Assembly (NCBI RefSeq): GCF_002482385.1
Contig: NZ_DLFW01000045.1
Coordinates: 33,744-97,743, forward strand
Length of the DNA: 64,000 bases
DNA from: Dysgonomonas sp. UBA7710
Lineage (GTDB): Bacteria; Bacteroidota; Bacteroidia; Bacteroidales; Dysgonomonadaceae
Reading direction: 5' to 3'
The notes beneath the pieces are model-generated. The model worked only from the letters and a program-made list of their open reading frames with translations. It was not told the origin of the DNA and did not search any database. This document shows positions 26,133-34,936 of this stretch, piece by piece. Position 1 is the first letter of the stretch; the number at the start of each line of letters is the position of its first letter. A program made the translations under genes and the position numbers.

Positions 26133-27284
26133 TTAAAACGCAATTTGCAGTTGTGCTATCACTACATTTGAATTTTGCGCATCCCATTTGTTCGAATAGT
26201 CCGAATAAGTATAGTTGAGTTGTACCCGGCACTGAGGATAAAAATAATAATTTATTCCGACAGTATAATCAATTACCTCACTATTAATATCTTTATTCCT
26301 GTTATAGTAATCGGCTTTTAGTAAGGCGTTCAGTTTTTTTGGAACAAGGTAATACAGCCCCATGGCATAAACTCCTTCCTTTTCTATTCCACCATCGTTG
26401 CCATTTATCCATTCGGCACGGGCATTGAAACGTTCCGATTTATAATCCGCGCTCACATACCATCTGTCGCGTACATGATCGGATATCACTGTTTCTCCGG
26501 CTTTGGCATATGATGCCTGGCCAAAGTAGACTCCTCCTCCGACTCTCAGTCCTTGTACGGGTTGGAGTAATAGCATTCCGGCAAAGTCTTTAGCGTTGTT
26601 CGTCTCCCCGGTAGTAACACCTGTTCCCTGGAATACTCCGCCGGAGTATTCCAACAGGTTATGCTTTTCCATAGGGAAAAGTTCTCCTGAAATCATCGCT
26701 CCGGCGTCGCGTCCGAAATTGTTTTTATTGTTTTGTTTTTTCAATACGTCGTCCTCTCCGGCATATCCTACCAGATTGGATATGGTACGGGAATAAGCTG
26801 CTGTTTCCAATGTGGCCGGTACATACTGGCTTTCCAGTGTGAACGGGCTCTTGAATTGTCCTACTTTGAAATTGAACTCTTTGGCTGCCGTCCATTCTCC
26901 CCAGAATTCCTGAACCGATGGATTTACCATCTCTAAGAGAAAACCGTAGCGGAACGAATCGTTTAGTTTTCCACTTACCGATATAAACAGATTTTTAGCT
27001 TTGAAGTCGTTGTGTATTTTGTCTACATCGGAGTATCTGTACATTAACTGCCCGTTTCCTCCAAACTGCATATAAGGAGTATTGAAGGCTTGCCTTACTT
27101 TTTCTACTTTCTGAGGAAGGGTTGCTTTTTGTTCTTTATTTGCCGTTTCTTTTTTAATTTCATCGGCTTCAGACTGGGTAAGTACATTTTTTTCAACCAG
27201 TTTCTTCAGTAACTCATCAGATTCCTGCGCATAGAAAGTGCTGAATGATAAGCAAAAGATTATAAAAACAAAAAATTTCTTCAT
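26133..27284 (-). CDS. Porin O/P-like outer membrane beta-barrel protein
   Basis: The 383-residue protein begins MKKFFVFIIFCLSFSTFYAQ, a signal peptide; a longer frame reaching 27491 adds an implausible N-terminus. A short coiled segment (ELLKKLVEKNVLTQSEADEIKKE) is followed by a barrel with alternating pattern, GQFKSPFTLESQYVPAT, WYVSADYKSERFNARAEW and a terminal aromatic F (QLQIAF). This resembles phosphate-selective porins OprO/OprP (PF07396). Its position directly upstream of nrfH on the same strand suggests an anion channel for nitrite, but this is inference. A 119-nt gap separates it from nrfH. Confidence 0.82.
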   Translation of the reverse strand: MKKFFVFIIFCLSFSTFYAQESDELLKKLVEKNVLTQSEADEIKKETANKEQKATLPQKVEKVRQAFNTPYMQFGGNGQLMYRYSDVDKIHNDFKAKNLFISVSGKLNDSFRYGFLLEMVNPSVQEFWGEWTAAKEFNFKVGQFKSPFTLESQYVPATLETAAYSRTISNLVGYAGEDDVLKKQNNKNNFGRDAGAMISGELFPMEKHNLLEYSGGVFQGTGVTTGETNNAKDFAGMLLLQPVQGLRVGGGVYFGQASYAKAGETVISDHVRDRWYVSADYKSERFNARAEWINGNDGGIEKEGVYAMGLYYLVPKKLNALLKADYYNRNKDINSEVIDYTVGINYYFYPQCRVQLNYTYSDYSNKWDAQNSNVVIAQLQIAF

Positions 27285-27338
27285 TTCTACAAGTATTAGA
27301 TATTTCATTATACAAAATATGCGAATATTCTGCAAAAA

Positions 27339-27360
27339 ATGTGTAATATTTATTACACAT
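27339..27360. promoter_or_regulatory. Perfect 10-bp-arm palindrome upstream of the porin gene
   Basis: Arms ATGTGTAATA and TATTACACAT around a central TT. The 22-bp length and dyad centre about 65 bp before the start codon fit a Crp/Fnr-family operator. No U-tract follows on the porin strand. It may coordinate the porin with the nitrite genes. Confidence 0.5.
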
Positions 27361-27480
27361 TGGAAATGAATGTTTATTACAGAGTAGATTTTATAGCGAT
27401 CAGAATGGTTTGTTTGTTGAGAAAATTTATCTATATAATAGCTGATAGCTTTTAGCTTATAGTTCATTGAAGTATTGATA

Positions 27481-27665
27481 AGCCCCCTCAATCCCCCAAG
27501 GGGGACTTACAATGAGGGTAAAAAGTAATAGGTAGAAAAAGTGTTACCTTTGTTACTTTTTGAAGAAAGGTACAAGTAGACAAGATACGAGATACAAGTT
27601 GTTGGCTGATGACTGTTTACTGTTTACTGAAACAAGTGTTACTTTTGTCACCTTTTAACAAATTG
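27481..27665 (+). repeat. Composite intergenic repeat island, copy B
   Basis: It starts with the word AGCCCCCTCAATCCCCCAAG and a short CCCCC/GGGGG hairpin. It then follows the same order as copies A and C: GTTACCTTTGTTACTTTTT, a TACAAGTAGACAAGATACGA unit, a TTGTT plus ACTGTTTACTG-type unit, and the first word again (GTTACTTTTGTCACCTTTT). There is no ORF between 27285 and 27877. Confidence 0.7.
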
Positions 27666-27807
27666 AAGGTGTTGAGTAATAAGTACTAAGTCTATTGGTA
27701 CTGTTAATTGATAAAAGCTAATTAGCTCCGCTGACTGTTGGTTCTTAATTATTAATTGCTTTCTGTTACCTTTTTTCTTATTTGTATGGATGTTATCCAA
27801 AACATAT

Positions 27808-27838
27808 TTTGATAAGAAAAAAGAACAGCGTAATTTTA
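27808..27838 (+). promoter_or_regulatory. Promoter of the S9 oligopeptidase gene
   Basis: -33 TTTG (27808-27811) and -7 TAATTTTA (27831-27838, one mismatch to TAnnTTTG) are separated by 19 nt, the usual Bacteroidota spacing. The start codon is 39 nt downstream. Confidence 0.6.
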
Positions 27839-27877
27839 GAGGAGTTTATAAATGTTAACAAATAAAAAGCAAAGAGT

Positions 27878-30016
27878 ATGAAAAAAGTATTGTTTTCCAC
27901 TCTGATTCTATTCATTTTTATGTCGTGTACAACAAATAATAAAAGCGGCTTTAAAGAGGCAAAAGCCCCGATAGCCGAAAAGAAAGAACATCTCCGTATT
28001 ATACACGGGGATACTGTAAATGATGAGTACTACTGGATGTATGACTTTTTTGGTAAAGGGCCGGACAGCACATTGGTGGTGGATTACCTGAAGGCGGAGA
28101 ATGCCTATCTGGATACTGTAATGGGTGGTACAGCCGGTTTTCAGGAAGCATTGTTTAATGAGATGAAAGGCCGGATAAAAGAAACGGATGAAAGTGTTCC
28201 GACCTTCAAAAACGGTTACTATTATTATACGCGAACCGAAGAAGGGAAGCAATATTATAAGTATTGCCGGAAAAAAGGAAGCCTCGAAGCCTCGGAAGAG
28301 ATATTACTCGATGTAGATAAAATGGCAGAAGGGCATTCTTATTACGCTGTCGGCGGCATTTCAATCAGTGAAGACAATAAACTGATGGCCTATGGTGTGG
28401 ATGAGGTTAGTCGCAGGCAATACACTATCTACTTCAAAAATCTGGAGACAGGTGAGGTTTATAAAGAAACGATTCCGAATACAAGCGGAGGAGCTACATG
28501 GGCGGCAGATAACAAGACTGTATTTTATACGTCGAAAAATCCGGTAACCTTATTGTCCGAAAAAATCAAACGGCACACCTTAGGCACGGATGCATCTTCG
28601 GATGTAACTGTTTATGAAGAAACGGATAAAAGTAATTATATAGGAGTGGGTAAAACCAAGAACCGGAAATATATCTTTATCCAGTCACAGGCAACCTTAT
28701 CTTCAGAAACATTCTTTATTGAGGCCGATAAGCCGATGTCTGCCTTCAAATCATTCCAGCCAAGGATAAAAAATGTATTGTATGATATAATTCCTTTGGC
28801 CGACAGGTTTCTTATCCTTACCAATAAGGATGCGAAGAACTTCCGGGTAATGGAATGCTCACTGGATAAAACAGGTGTGGACAACTGGAAAGAATATATT
28901 CCTCACCGAGCAGATGTATTGCTGGAAAGTGTTGATGAATTTAAAGATTTTATCGTGCTCGAGGAACGGAAGGAAGGGCTTGTAAAGCTTTGTGTACGCA
29001 GCCTGAAAGACGGGAAAGAACATTATATTGATTTCGGAGAGCCTACTTATATGGCTTATACGGCTTCGAATCCGGAATACGAAAGTAATATCGTCCGTTA
29101 TGGCTATACATCTATGACTACGCCGAGTTCCACATTCGATTACAATATGAATACCCATGAGAAAACGCTCATGAAAGAGCGCGAAGTAGTGGGAGGGTAT
29201 AATAAAGAGGATTACCAGACCGAGAGATTGTATGCTACGGCCAAAGACGGAACAAAAGTGCCTATCTCGCTTGTGTACAAGAAAACAACAAAGAAAGACA
29301 GTAAAACTCCATTGTTGCTTTATGGCTATGGAAGTTATGGTGCCAGCATGGATGCTTCTTTCAGCAGCAATCGCCTGAGTCTTTTAGACAGAGGATTCAT
29401 ATATGCGATAGCTCATATTCGCGGAGGTCAGGAAATGGGGCGCCGGTGGTACGAAGACGGTAAACTGATGAAGAAAATAAATACATTCACTGATTTTATC
29501 GACTGTGGCGAATTCCTTGTGAAAGAAAATTATACGAGCAAGGAGCATTTGTATGCTCAGGGCGGTAGTGCCGGAGGGCTTCTTATAGGCGCGGTTATAA
29601 ATATAAATCCGGGACTTTGGCATGGAGTGATTGCCGATGTGCCTTTTGTGGACGTGGTGAATACCATGCTGGATGAAAGTATTCCTTTGACAACGAATGA
29701 GTTTGATGAATGGGGGAATCCTAAGGATAAGGATGCGTACTTCTATATGAAAAGTTACAGCCCTTACGAAAATGTAGAGAAGAAAGACTATCCGAATATA
29801 CTTGTCACCACAGGTTTGCACGATAGCCAGGTACAATATTTCGAACCGGCCAAATGGGTGGCTAAGCTAAGGGATATGAAGACCGACAATAATGTACTAT
29901 TACTGAAAACGAATATGGAATTCGGGCACGGCGGAGCCAGCGGCCGGTTCGACTATCTGAAAGATATTGCTTTGGATTATGCTTTCTTATTCACATTGGA
30001 GGGAATAGACAGGTAG
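27878..30016 (+). CDS. S9A family oligopeptidase (oligopeptidase B / prolyl oligopeptidase type), lipoprotein
   Basis: The 712-residue serine peptidase begins with a lipoprotein signal peptide with lipobox FMSC at residues 14-17 (Cys17), so it is membrane anchored and exported. A seven-bladed propeller (about 60-430) is followed by an alpha/beta hydrolase domain. The catalytic Ser is in QGGSAGGLLIG, Asp in TTGLHDSQV and His in FGHGGASGR. Motifs YGYGSYG and AHIRGGQEMGRRWYEDGKL are typical of oligopeptidase B (PtrB) relatives. It cleaves short peptides, probably after basic residues or proline; specificity cannot be fixed by eye. It is a single-gene unit with its own promoter and terminator. 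Confidence 0.94.
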   Translation: MKKVLFSTLILFIFMSCTTNNKSGFKEAKAPIAEKKEHLRIIHGDTVNDEYYWMYDFFGKGPDSTLVVDYLKAENAYLDTVMGGTAGFQEALFNEMKGRIKETDESVPTFKNGYYYYTRTEEGKQYYKYCRKKGSLEASEEILLDVDKMAEGHSYYAVGGISISEDNKLMAYGVDEVSRRQYTIYFKNLETGEVYKETIPNTSGGATWAADNKTVFYTSKNPVTLLSEKIKRHTLGTDASSDVTVYEETDKSNYIGVGKTKNRKYIFIQSQATLSSETFFIEADKPMSAFKSFQPRIKNVLYDIIPLADRFLILTNKDAKNFRVMECSLDKTGVDNWKEYIPHRADVLLESVDEFKDFIVLEERKEGLVKLCVRSLKDGKEHYIDFGEPTYMAYTASNPEYESNIVRYGYTSMTTPSSTFDYNMNTHEKTLMKEREVVGGYNKEDYQTERLYATAKDGTKVPISLVYKKTTKKDSKTPLLLYGYGSYGASMDASFSSNRLSLLDRGFIYAIAHIRGGQEMGRRWYEDGKLMKKINTFTDFIDCGEFLVKENYTSKEHLYAQGGSAGGLLIGAVININPGLWHGVIADVPFVDVVNTMLDESIPLTTNEFDEWGNPKDKDAYFYMKSYSPYENVEKKDYPNILVTTGLHDSQVQYFEPAKWVAKLRDMKTDNNVLLLKTNMEFGHGGASGRFDYLKDIALDYAFLFTLEGIDR

Positions 30017-30030
30017 GGTTATAAAAGATA

Positions 30031-30052
30031 AGCCCTGCTGTATGGCGGGGCT
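30031..30052 (+). terminator. Terminator after the oligopeptidase gene
   Basis: Arms AGCCCTGC and GCGGGGCT (one G-T pair) with a 6-nt loop form a GC-rich hairpin 15 nt after the stop codon. Only a short T-run follows. Confidence 0.55.
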
Positions 30053-30131
30053 TTCCGTTTAAAGGCAGAGGGAAAAATATACTACCGGTATTCTTCCGGC
30101 ACATTTTGATGCTCATGGTTCTCTATATATA

Positions 30132-30163
30132 ATAAAAAAAGAGCAACCTTCCGGCTGCTCTTT
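30132..30163 (-). terminator. Terminator of the gapA gene
   Basis: Arms AAGAGCA and TGCTCTT frame a 10-nt loop. On the minus strand a run of T residues follows directly. Confidence 0.85.
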
Positions 30164-30186
30164 CCTATATATTAAGTTATCGTATA

Positions 30187-31191
30187 TTATGCGTTAACTT
30201 TAGCCATGTGAGCGATAAGCTCAAGCATTTTAGTTGAGAATCCCCACTCGTTGTCATACCAGCTAACAACTTTAACGAAAGTTGGGCTCAATTGGATACC
30301 AGCTTTAGCGTCGAAGATAGAAGTACGTGCGTCTCCGATAAAATCAGAAGAAACAACAGCATCTTCAGTATATCCGAGAACACCTTTCAATTCGCCTTCA
30401 GAAGCTTCTTTCATAGCTTTACAGATATCTTCGTAGCTGGTTTCTTTAGCAAGACGGGCAGTTAAGTCAACAACAGAAACGTCAAGAGTAGGAACACGCA
30501 TTGACATACCTGTAAGTTTTCCGTTAAGCTCAGGGATAACTTTACCTACAGCTTTAGCTGCACCTGTAGAAGAAGGAATGATGTTACCAGCAGCAGCACG
30601 TCCGCCTCTCCAGTCTTTAGCTGAAGGTCCGTCTACTGTTTTTTGAGTAGCAGTAGTAGCGTGAACTGTAGTCATCAAAGCTTCTACGATACCGAATTTG
30701 TCATTCAATACTTTAGCGATAGGAGCAAGACAGTTTGTAGTACAAGAAGCGTTAGAAACGAATTGTTCACCTTTTTCGTATTTATCGTGGTTTACTCCGC
30801 AAACGAACATACGAGTATCGTCTTTAGAAGGACCAGACATAACTACATATTTAGCACCAGCGTCGATGTGACCTTGAGCTTTAGGTTTTTCAAGGAAAAG
30901 ACCTGTAGATTCTACTATATATTCAGCGCCGATTTCATTCCATTTCAAGTCAGCAGGATTTTTCTCAGCAGTTACACGGATAGCGTTTCCGTTTACTACC
31001 AATTTGCCGTCTTTTACTTCAACTGTACCATTGAATTTTCCATGAACAGTATCGTATTTTAGCATATATGCCATATATTCAACATCGATAAGGTCATTGA
31101 TACCAACAACTTGAATGTCACTTCTGCCTTGTGCAGCACGGAATACCAGACGACCAATACGTCCGAATCCGTTAATACCTACTTTAATCAT
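30187..31191 (-). CDS. gap: Glyceraldehyde-3-phosphate dehydrogenase, type I
   Basis: The 334-residue enzyme oxidises glyceraldehyde-3-phosphate with NAD in glycolysis. It shows INGFGRIGRLVFRAAQ for the Rossmann fold, INDL at about residues 31-34 (the Asp favours NAD over NADP), the active-site SNASCTTNCLAPIAK with the catalytic Cys, and the C-terminal WYDNEWGFS. Length is normal. It is a monocistronic minus-strand gene with its own terminator and promoter region. The promoter region contains long nested inverted repeats. Confidence 0.99.
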   Translation of the reverse strand: MIKVGINGFGRIGRLVFRAAQGRSDIQVVGINDLIDVEYMAYMLKYDTVHGKFNGTVEVKDGKLVVNGNAIRVTAEKNPADLKWNEIGAEYIVESTGLFLEKPKAQGHIDAGAKYVVMSGPSKDDTRMFVCGVNHDKYEKGEQFVSNASCTTNCLAPIAKVLNDKFGIVEALMTTVHATTATQKTVDGPSAKDWRGGRAAAGNIIPSSTGAAKAVGKVIPELNGKLTGMSMRVPTLDVSVVDLTARLAKETSYEDICKAMKEASEGELKGVLGYTEDAVVSSDFIGDARTSIFDAKAGIQLSPTFVKVVSWYDNEWGFSTKMLELIAHMAKVNA

Positions 31192-31294
31192 TTTGTTTTT
31201 AATTTTATAGTTAAATAATCGAGTATATCCTATTTAAACGCTTTAGTAGGAATAAAATATTTATGTTATAAAACATCCTTTTTTAAAAGCTGTA

Positions 31295-31363
31295 CAAAAA
31301 TAACAAATAATTTGGCATGAAAGAAATTTGTTAGTCATTTTTAATGACAAATTATTTGTTATT
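31295..31363 (-). promoter_or_regulatory. gapA promoter region with nested inverted repeats
   Basis: Minus strand TATTTTTG (31295-31302) matches the -7 element. It overlaps a perfect 16-bp inverted repeat, arms AATAACAAATAATTTG (31299-31314) and complement (31348-31363), with a 33-bp spacer. The spacer holds a second dyad GTCATT-TTT-AATGAC. This arrangement suggests an operator or a looping site for a dimeric regulator. The rest of the gap to 31667 has no gene. Confidence 0.5.
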
Positions 31364-31610
31364 CTAAGTGATAATCACGTTTTTGTCTGTTTTGCAATGT
31401 CTACTTTACTATTTGATGTTTTTAGTTAAAAAGATCATAAAAATGCATAATCTTTATCTATATAAGAAACGCTCAGCATCTCGTTCTTTGAAAAATTGAT
31501 AAATGAAAAGCAGATACAGAATATATGATAAAAAATATATGTAAAAGTTTGTTTACTGTTTATTTTTGGATAAATAAATCCAATCTTCGGTGATTGTTAG
31601 CAGCAAACTA

Positions 31611-31642
31611 TTGACCATAAATTGAAATAGTTATTAACTTTG
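31611..31642 (+). promoter_or_regulatory. Promoter of the flippase/glycosyltransferase/LicD operon
   Basis: -7 TAACTTTG (31635-31642) matches exactly. A weak -33 (ATTGA, core TTG at 31611) lies about 21 nt upstream. The start codon is 25 nt after the -7 box. Confidence 0.5.
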
Positions 31643-31667
31643 TGGCCAATAATTGTATTACGTGTAA

Positions 31668-33125
31668 ATGGCAGATTCTCTTAAAAGGAAAACGAGTGTA
31701 GCTTTATTCTGGAGCTTTGTTGATAAAGGCGGACAGCAGATCATTACGCTGGTTTTCTTTTATATTCTCGTCCGTCTGATATCAAAAGAAGATATCGGGA
31801 CGGTAAATTTGCTGGCCATCTTTACCATTATTTCGGGCATGTTGCAGGAAAGTGGTTATTCATCGGCACTGGTCCGGAAAAAGGAAATACATCCCGAAGA
31901 ATATACCTCCGTTTTTTATTTTAATATAACAATCAGCCTTAGTCTGTACACAATTTTATTTTTTTGTGCGCCTGTCATCAGTTGGTTTTATGAAAAACCT
32001 GTATTGACAGATCTGGCACGTTTTGTATTCCTGGCCTTTGTCTTCAATGCATTCGCAATTATACAGAATGTGAATCTGGTGAGAGAAATGAATTTTAAAC
32101 TCAATACGCGGATTACGCTTGTTGCATGGTGTGTATCGGGATTGATAGCAATATTGATGGCGTACAACGGATACGGAATATGGAGTATGGCTGCCCAGCA
32201 GGTTTTACAAAGTTTTATAAGAAGCTCATTGTTATGGATTTTTGTAAAATGGAGACCAAGCGGGAAATTTGTTTTCCTGCATATAAAAAAAATGTCGTCT
32301 TATAGTATAAATCTGTTGATATCCGGACTGTTTGGACAAATATGTAACAATATATCACCCTTGATTATCGGTAAGAAGTTCTCTATACCCCAGGTGGCTT
32401 CATACAGTCAGGGTCTGAAGCTGACAAATATACCGCAATCGGTTATCAGTGACGGGATTCGGAGCGTGGCTTATCCTCTGCTGTCGAAGATAGGAGAAGA
32501 TGACGAAAGAAGCAAAAAGGCATACCGGAAAGTTATGCGTATAACATCCTTTATCTCTTTTCCTGTGGCTATGCTACTCATCGTTACGGCGAGTCCGATA
32601 GTTTCTATCTATCTGCCTCCCGAATGGACGGATGCAATCCCCATATTGCAAGTATTGGCTATTGGAGGGGCTTTCTTGCCTCACTTCGGCCTTATTTCAT
32701 CACTGCTCCAATTTAAAGGAGAATCGAAGCTACTATTAAAGATTGAAGTGTGTAAAAATGTACTTATACTGGTTGCAATCGCTATCGGCGTACAATTTGG
32801 TATACAAGGACTGGTAACCGGATTAAGCCTTGTAAATGTGCTGGCTTTTTTTTCAGGCATATATATTGCCGGAAAACGTATCTCATACTCATTTATGGAA
32901 ATACTCAAGGATACGATACCATACGTCATTATATCAGTGGTTTCATTTACTCCTTTTGTACTGCTTCATATGACAGGACTGGAAAATGTATTTTTACAAC
33001 TCATTATTCCCGCTATTGTGGGAAGTTGTGTTTACCTTCTGATAATGAAGGTCTTTGGCTCAGTTATTATGCGGGAAACAATCGATTTTGTGAAACTCTC
33101 TTATAATAAAACTTTTAAACGATAA
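31668..33125 (+). CDS. MOP-superfamily polysaccharide flippase (Wzx-like)
   Basis: The 485-residue integral membrane protein has about 12-14 hydrophobic helices across its whole length. It starts with the family-typical SLKRKTSVALFWSFVDKGGQ and continues FFYILVRLISKEDIGTVNLL. Such proteins flip lipid-linked oligosaccharide units across the inner membrane for capsule, O-antigen or exopolysaccharide assembly. The next gene, a glycosyltransferase, begins 4 nt after its stop. Together with LicD this is a three-gene surface glycan cassette. The substrate cannot be inferred. Confidence 0.88.
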   Translation: MADSLKRKTSVALFWSFVDKGGQQIITLVFFYILVRLISKEDIGTVNLLAIFTIISGMLQESGYSSALVRKKEIHPEEYTSVFYFNITISLSLYTILFFCAPVISWFYEKPVLTDLARFVFLAFVFNAFAIIQNVNLVREMNFKLNTRITLVAWCVSGLIAILMAYNGYGIWSMAAQQVLQSFIRSSLLWIFVKWRPSGKFVFLHIKKMSSYSINLLISGLFGQICNNISPLIIGKKFSIPQVASYSQGLKLTNIPQSVISDGIRSVAYPLLSKIGEDDERSKKAYRKVMRITSFISFPVAMLLIVTASPIVSIYLPPEWTDAIPILQVLAIGGAFLPHFGLISSLLQFKGESKLLLKIEVCKNVLILVAIAIGVQFGIQGLVTGLSLVNVLAFFSGIYIAGKRISYSFMEILKDTIPYVIISVVSFTPFVLLHMTGLENVFLQLIIPAIVGSCVYLLIMKVFGSVIMRETIDFVKLSYNKTFKR

Positions 33126-33129
33126 TAAT

Positions 33130-34128
33130 ATGCCTAAAGTTTCCATACTGATGCCTGTTTATAATGCCGGACAATACTTGTCGCAGGCCATAGACAGCAT
33201 ACGCTCGCAGAGCTTTAAGGATTGGGAGCTGATACTTGTCAATGATGGGTCTACTGACGATAGTGAAGCGATTATATGCGGCTATAATGACAATAGGATA
33301 TATTATGTAAAGAACCCTGTAAATTTGGGGTTGATAAAGACGCTCAATAAGGGTATCGACCTATGTGGAGGTGAATACATCGCCCGTATGGACGCGGATG
33401 ACATCTCTTTCCCCGAACGATTGAGGATACAGGCAGACTTTCTGGATATTCATCCCGACTATCTGATGTGTGGGACTAACGCCTCCGTTATCAACAATGA
33501 GGGTAAGAGAACCGGAAAAATAAGAAATCTGCCGGATAATGATTTTTTGCAAATCAATCTTTTATTCTCACCGCCGTTTGTTCATCCTACTGTAATGATT
33601 CGCCGTGAAGTATTGGAGAAGAACAGATATGATGAAGCATATAAGCATGTGGAAGACTACGAACTCTGGTGCCGGATAGCAAAACAGGGAAAGATCGCTA
33701 ACCTGAAAGACGAGTTGTTTGCTTATCGCTGGCACGACAGCAACGTATCCGTACTGAATAACGAGATACAGGATAGGCTGAAAGATAAGATTATCTCTGA
33801 TGAATTGGGAACATTGGATATTGTGCCTACCGGGCAGGAGTTGTATTGTCATAAAGTAACTTTCCGGCTATATCGTATGGGAAACCGGCAAGAGATATCC
33901 GTCTCGGATTTCAATGATATTTCTGCTTGGTTTTCGAAACTTATCCGGAAGAATGCGGTTGCGGGCAGATACAACCAAGAAGACCTGATCGCATTTCTTT
34001 GGGCACGCTGGATTGTCCTTTGTATGTCCGGGAAGAAGTACAGAAAAATGATACCTTCATTTGCTTCACTAAAACCATCTATATTTATAAAATTATTGAA
34101 ACTTATACTATTCCTAAAGAATAAATGA
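33130..34128 (+). CDS. Family 2 glycosyltransferase
   Basis: The 332-residue protein has an N-terminal GT-A fold: VSILMPVYNAGQYLSQAIDS, LVNDGSTDDSEA, and the metal-binding MDADDIS at about residues 87-93. YELWCRIAKQGKIANL matches the catalytic-base region of GT2 enzymes. There are no transmembrane helices. It transfers a sugar from a nucleotide donor during surface polysaccharide synthesis. It overlaps the licD-like gene by 4 nt (ATGA), so the two are translationally coupled. Confidence 0.94.
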   Translation: MPKVSILMPVYNAGQYLSQAIDSIRSQSFKDWELILVNDGSTDDSEAIICGYNDNRIYYVKNPVNLGLIKTLNKGIDLCGGEYIARMDADDISFPERLRIQADFLDIHPDYLMCGTNASVINNEGKRTGKIRNLPDNDFLQINLLFSPPFVHPTVMIRREVLEKNRYDEAYKHVEDYELWCRIAKQGKIANLKDELFAYRWHDSNVSVLNNEIQDRLKDKIISDELGTLDIVPTGQELYCHKVTFRLYRMGNRQEISVSDFNDISAWFSKLIRKNAVAGRYNQEDLIAFLWARWIVLCMSGKKYRKMIPSFASLKPSIFIKLLKLILFLKNK

Positions 34129-34931
34129 ACGAAACCGAAGATTTAAAAGCAATATACAATCCTGAGGGATCTGAACTAAGGACGTTACAGTTAAAGATGC
34201 TCGATATACTAGTTGTAGTAACAGACATCTGTGACAAACATAATCTGCCATATTGGGTCAGCGGAGGGACATTGTTGGGGGCTGTCCGTCACAGAGGATT
34301 TATTCCGTGGGATGATGATATTGATATTGAGTTGCTTCGCCCCGATTATCTGGAACTGCTAAGAATTCTACCCAAGGAACTGCCGGATAATCTCTATCTG
34401 CAAACACCTGAAGAGAAAAGCTACCGATTACTCTTTTCCAAGGTAAGGGACAGGTATTCTATCGTACATTCCGAAGAAGAGAATATGGCAAGATATAAGG
34501 AAAAGGGAATCTTCATTGATATTTTTTCTGAGGAGAGAAGCTACAGATGGATGAAGGATATTGTAGATTTCTTTTATGGCAGGGCTTTCAGGCGATTGAA
34601 AAGAGGAAGGCCGTTCCACTCATTAAAGTTCTTCTACGAATATGCCACTTCGTTAGTCTTATATCCTGTAGGAGTCCTGCTTATATGGATTGCCAGAGGA
34701 ATCTGTGCTATTACCAAACCGGACAATATATTACATAGCTATGGCATAGGGAACTCAACCAACCATAATGCCCGGTATATGTTCCCTGTGGGAAAAGTCA
34801 CATTCGAAGGTAAGGAATTCTCCGCCCCGAAAGAAGTGGATACATACTTGAGAAAACAATACGGAGATTATATGACCGTTCCCCCTAAGGAGAAGCGTGC
34901 CACACATTTTTTAAAGGTAGAATATCTCTGA
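34125..34931 (+). CDS. LicD family phosphotransferase
   Basis: The 268-residue protein has the nucleotidyltransferase-like signature YWVSGGTLLGAVRHRGFIPW followed by DDDIDIELLRPDY (about residues 43-75). LicD proteins place phosphocholine or a related phospho-substituent on cell-surface glycans. A hydrophobic segment near residues 170-190 (SLVLYPVGVLLIWIARG) may anchor it to the membrane. As last gene of the cassette it probably decorates the glycan built by the upstream transferase. Phosphocholine versus another substituent is unresolved. Confidence 0.9.
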   Translation: MNETEDLKAIYNPEGSELRTLQLKMLDILVVVTDICDKHNLPYWVSGGTLLGAVRHRGFIPWDDDIDIELLRPDYLELLRILPKELPDNLYLQTPEEKSYRLLFSKVRDRYSIVHSEEENMARYKEKGIFIDIFSEERSYRWMKDIVDFFYGRAFRRLKRGRPFHSLKFFYEYATSLVLYPVGVLLIWIARGICAITKPDNILHSYGIGNSTNHNARYMFPVGKVTFEGKEFSAPKEVDTYLRKQYGDYMTVPPKEKRATHFLKVEYL

Positions 34932-34936
34932 TATTA

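Noticed and set aside
27285..27491. N-terminal extension of the porin gene
   Set aside because: It would place 69 non-conserved residues before a perfect signal peptide and would cover the palindrome at 27339-27360.
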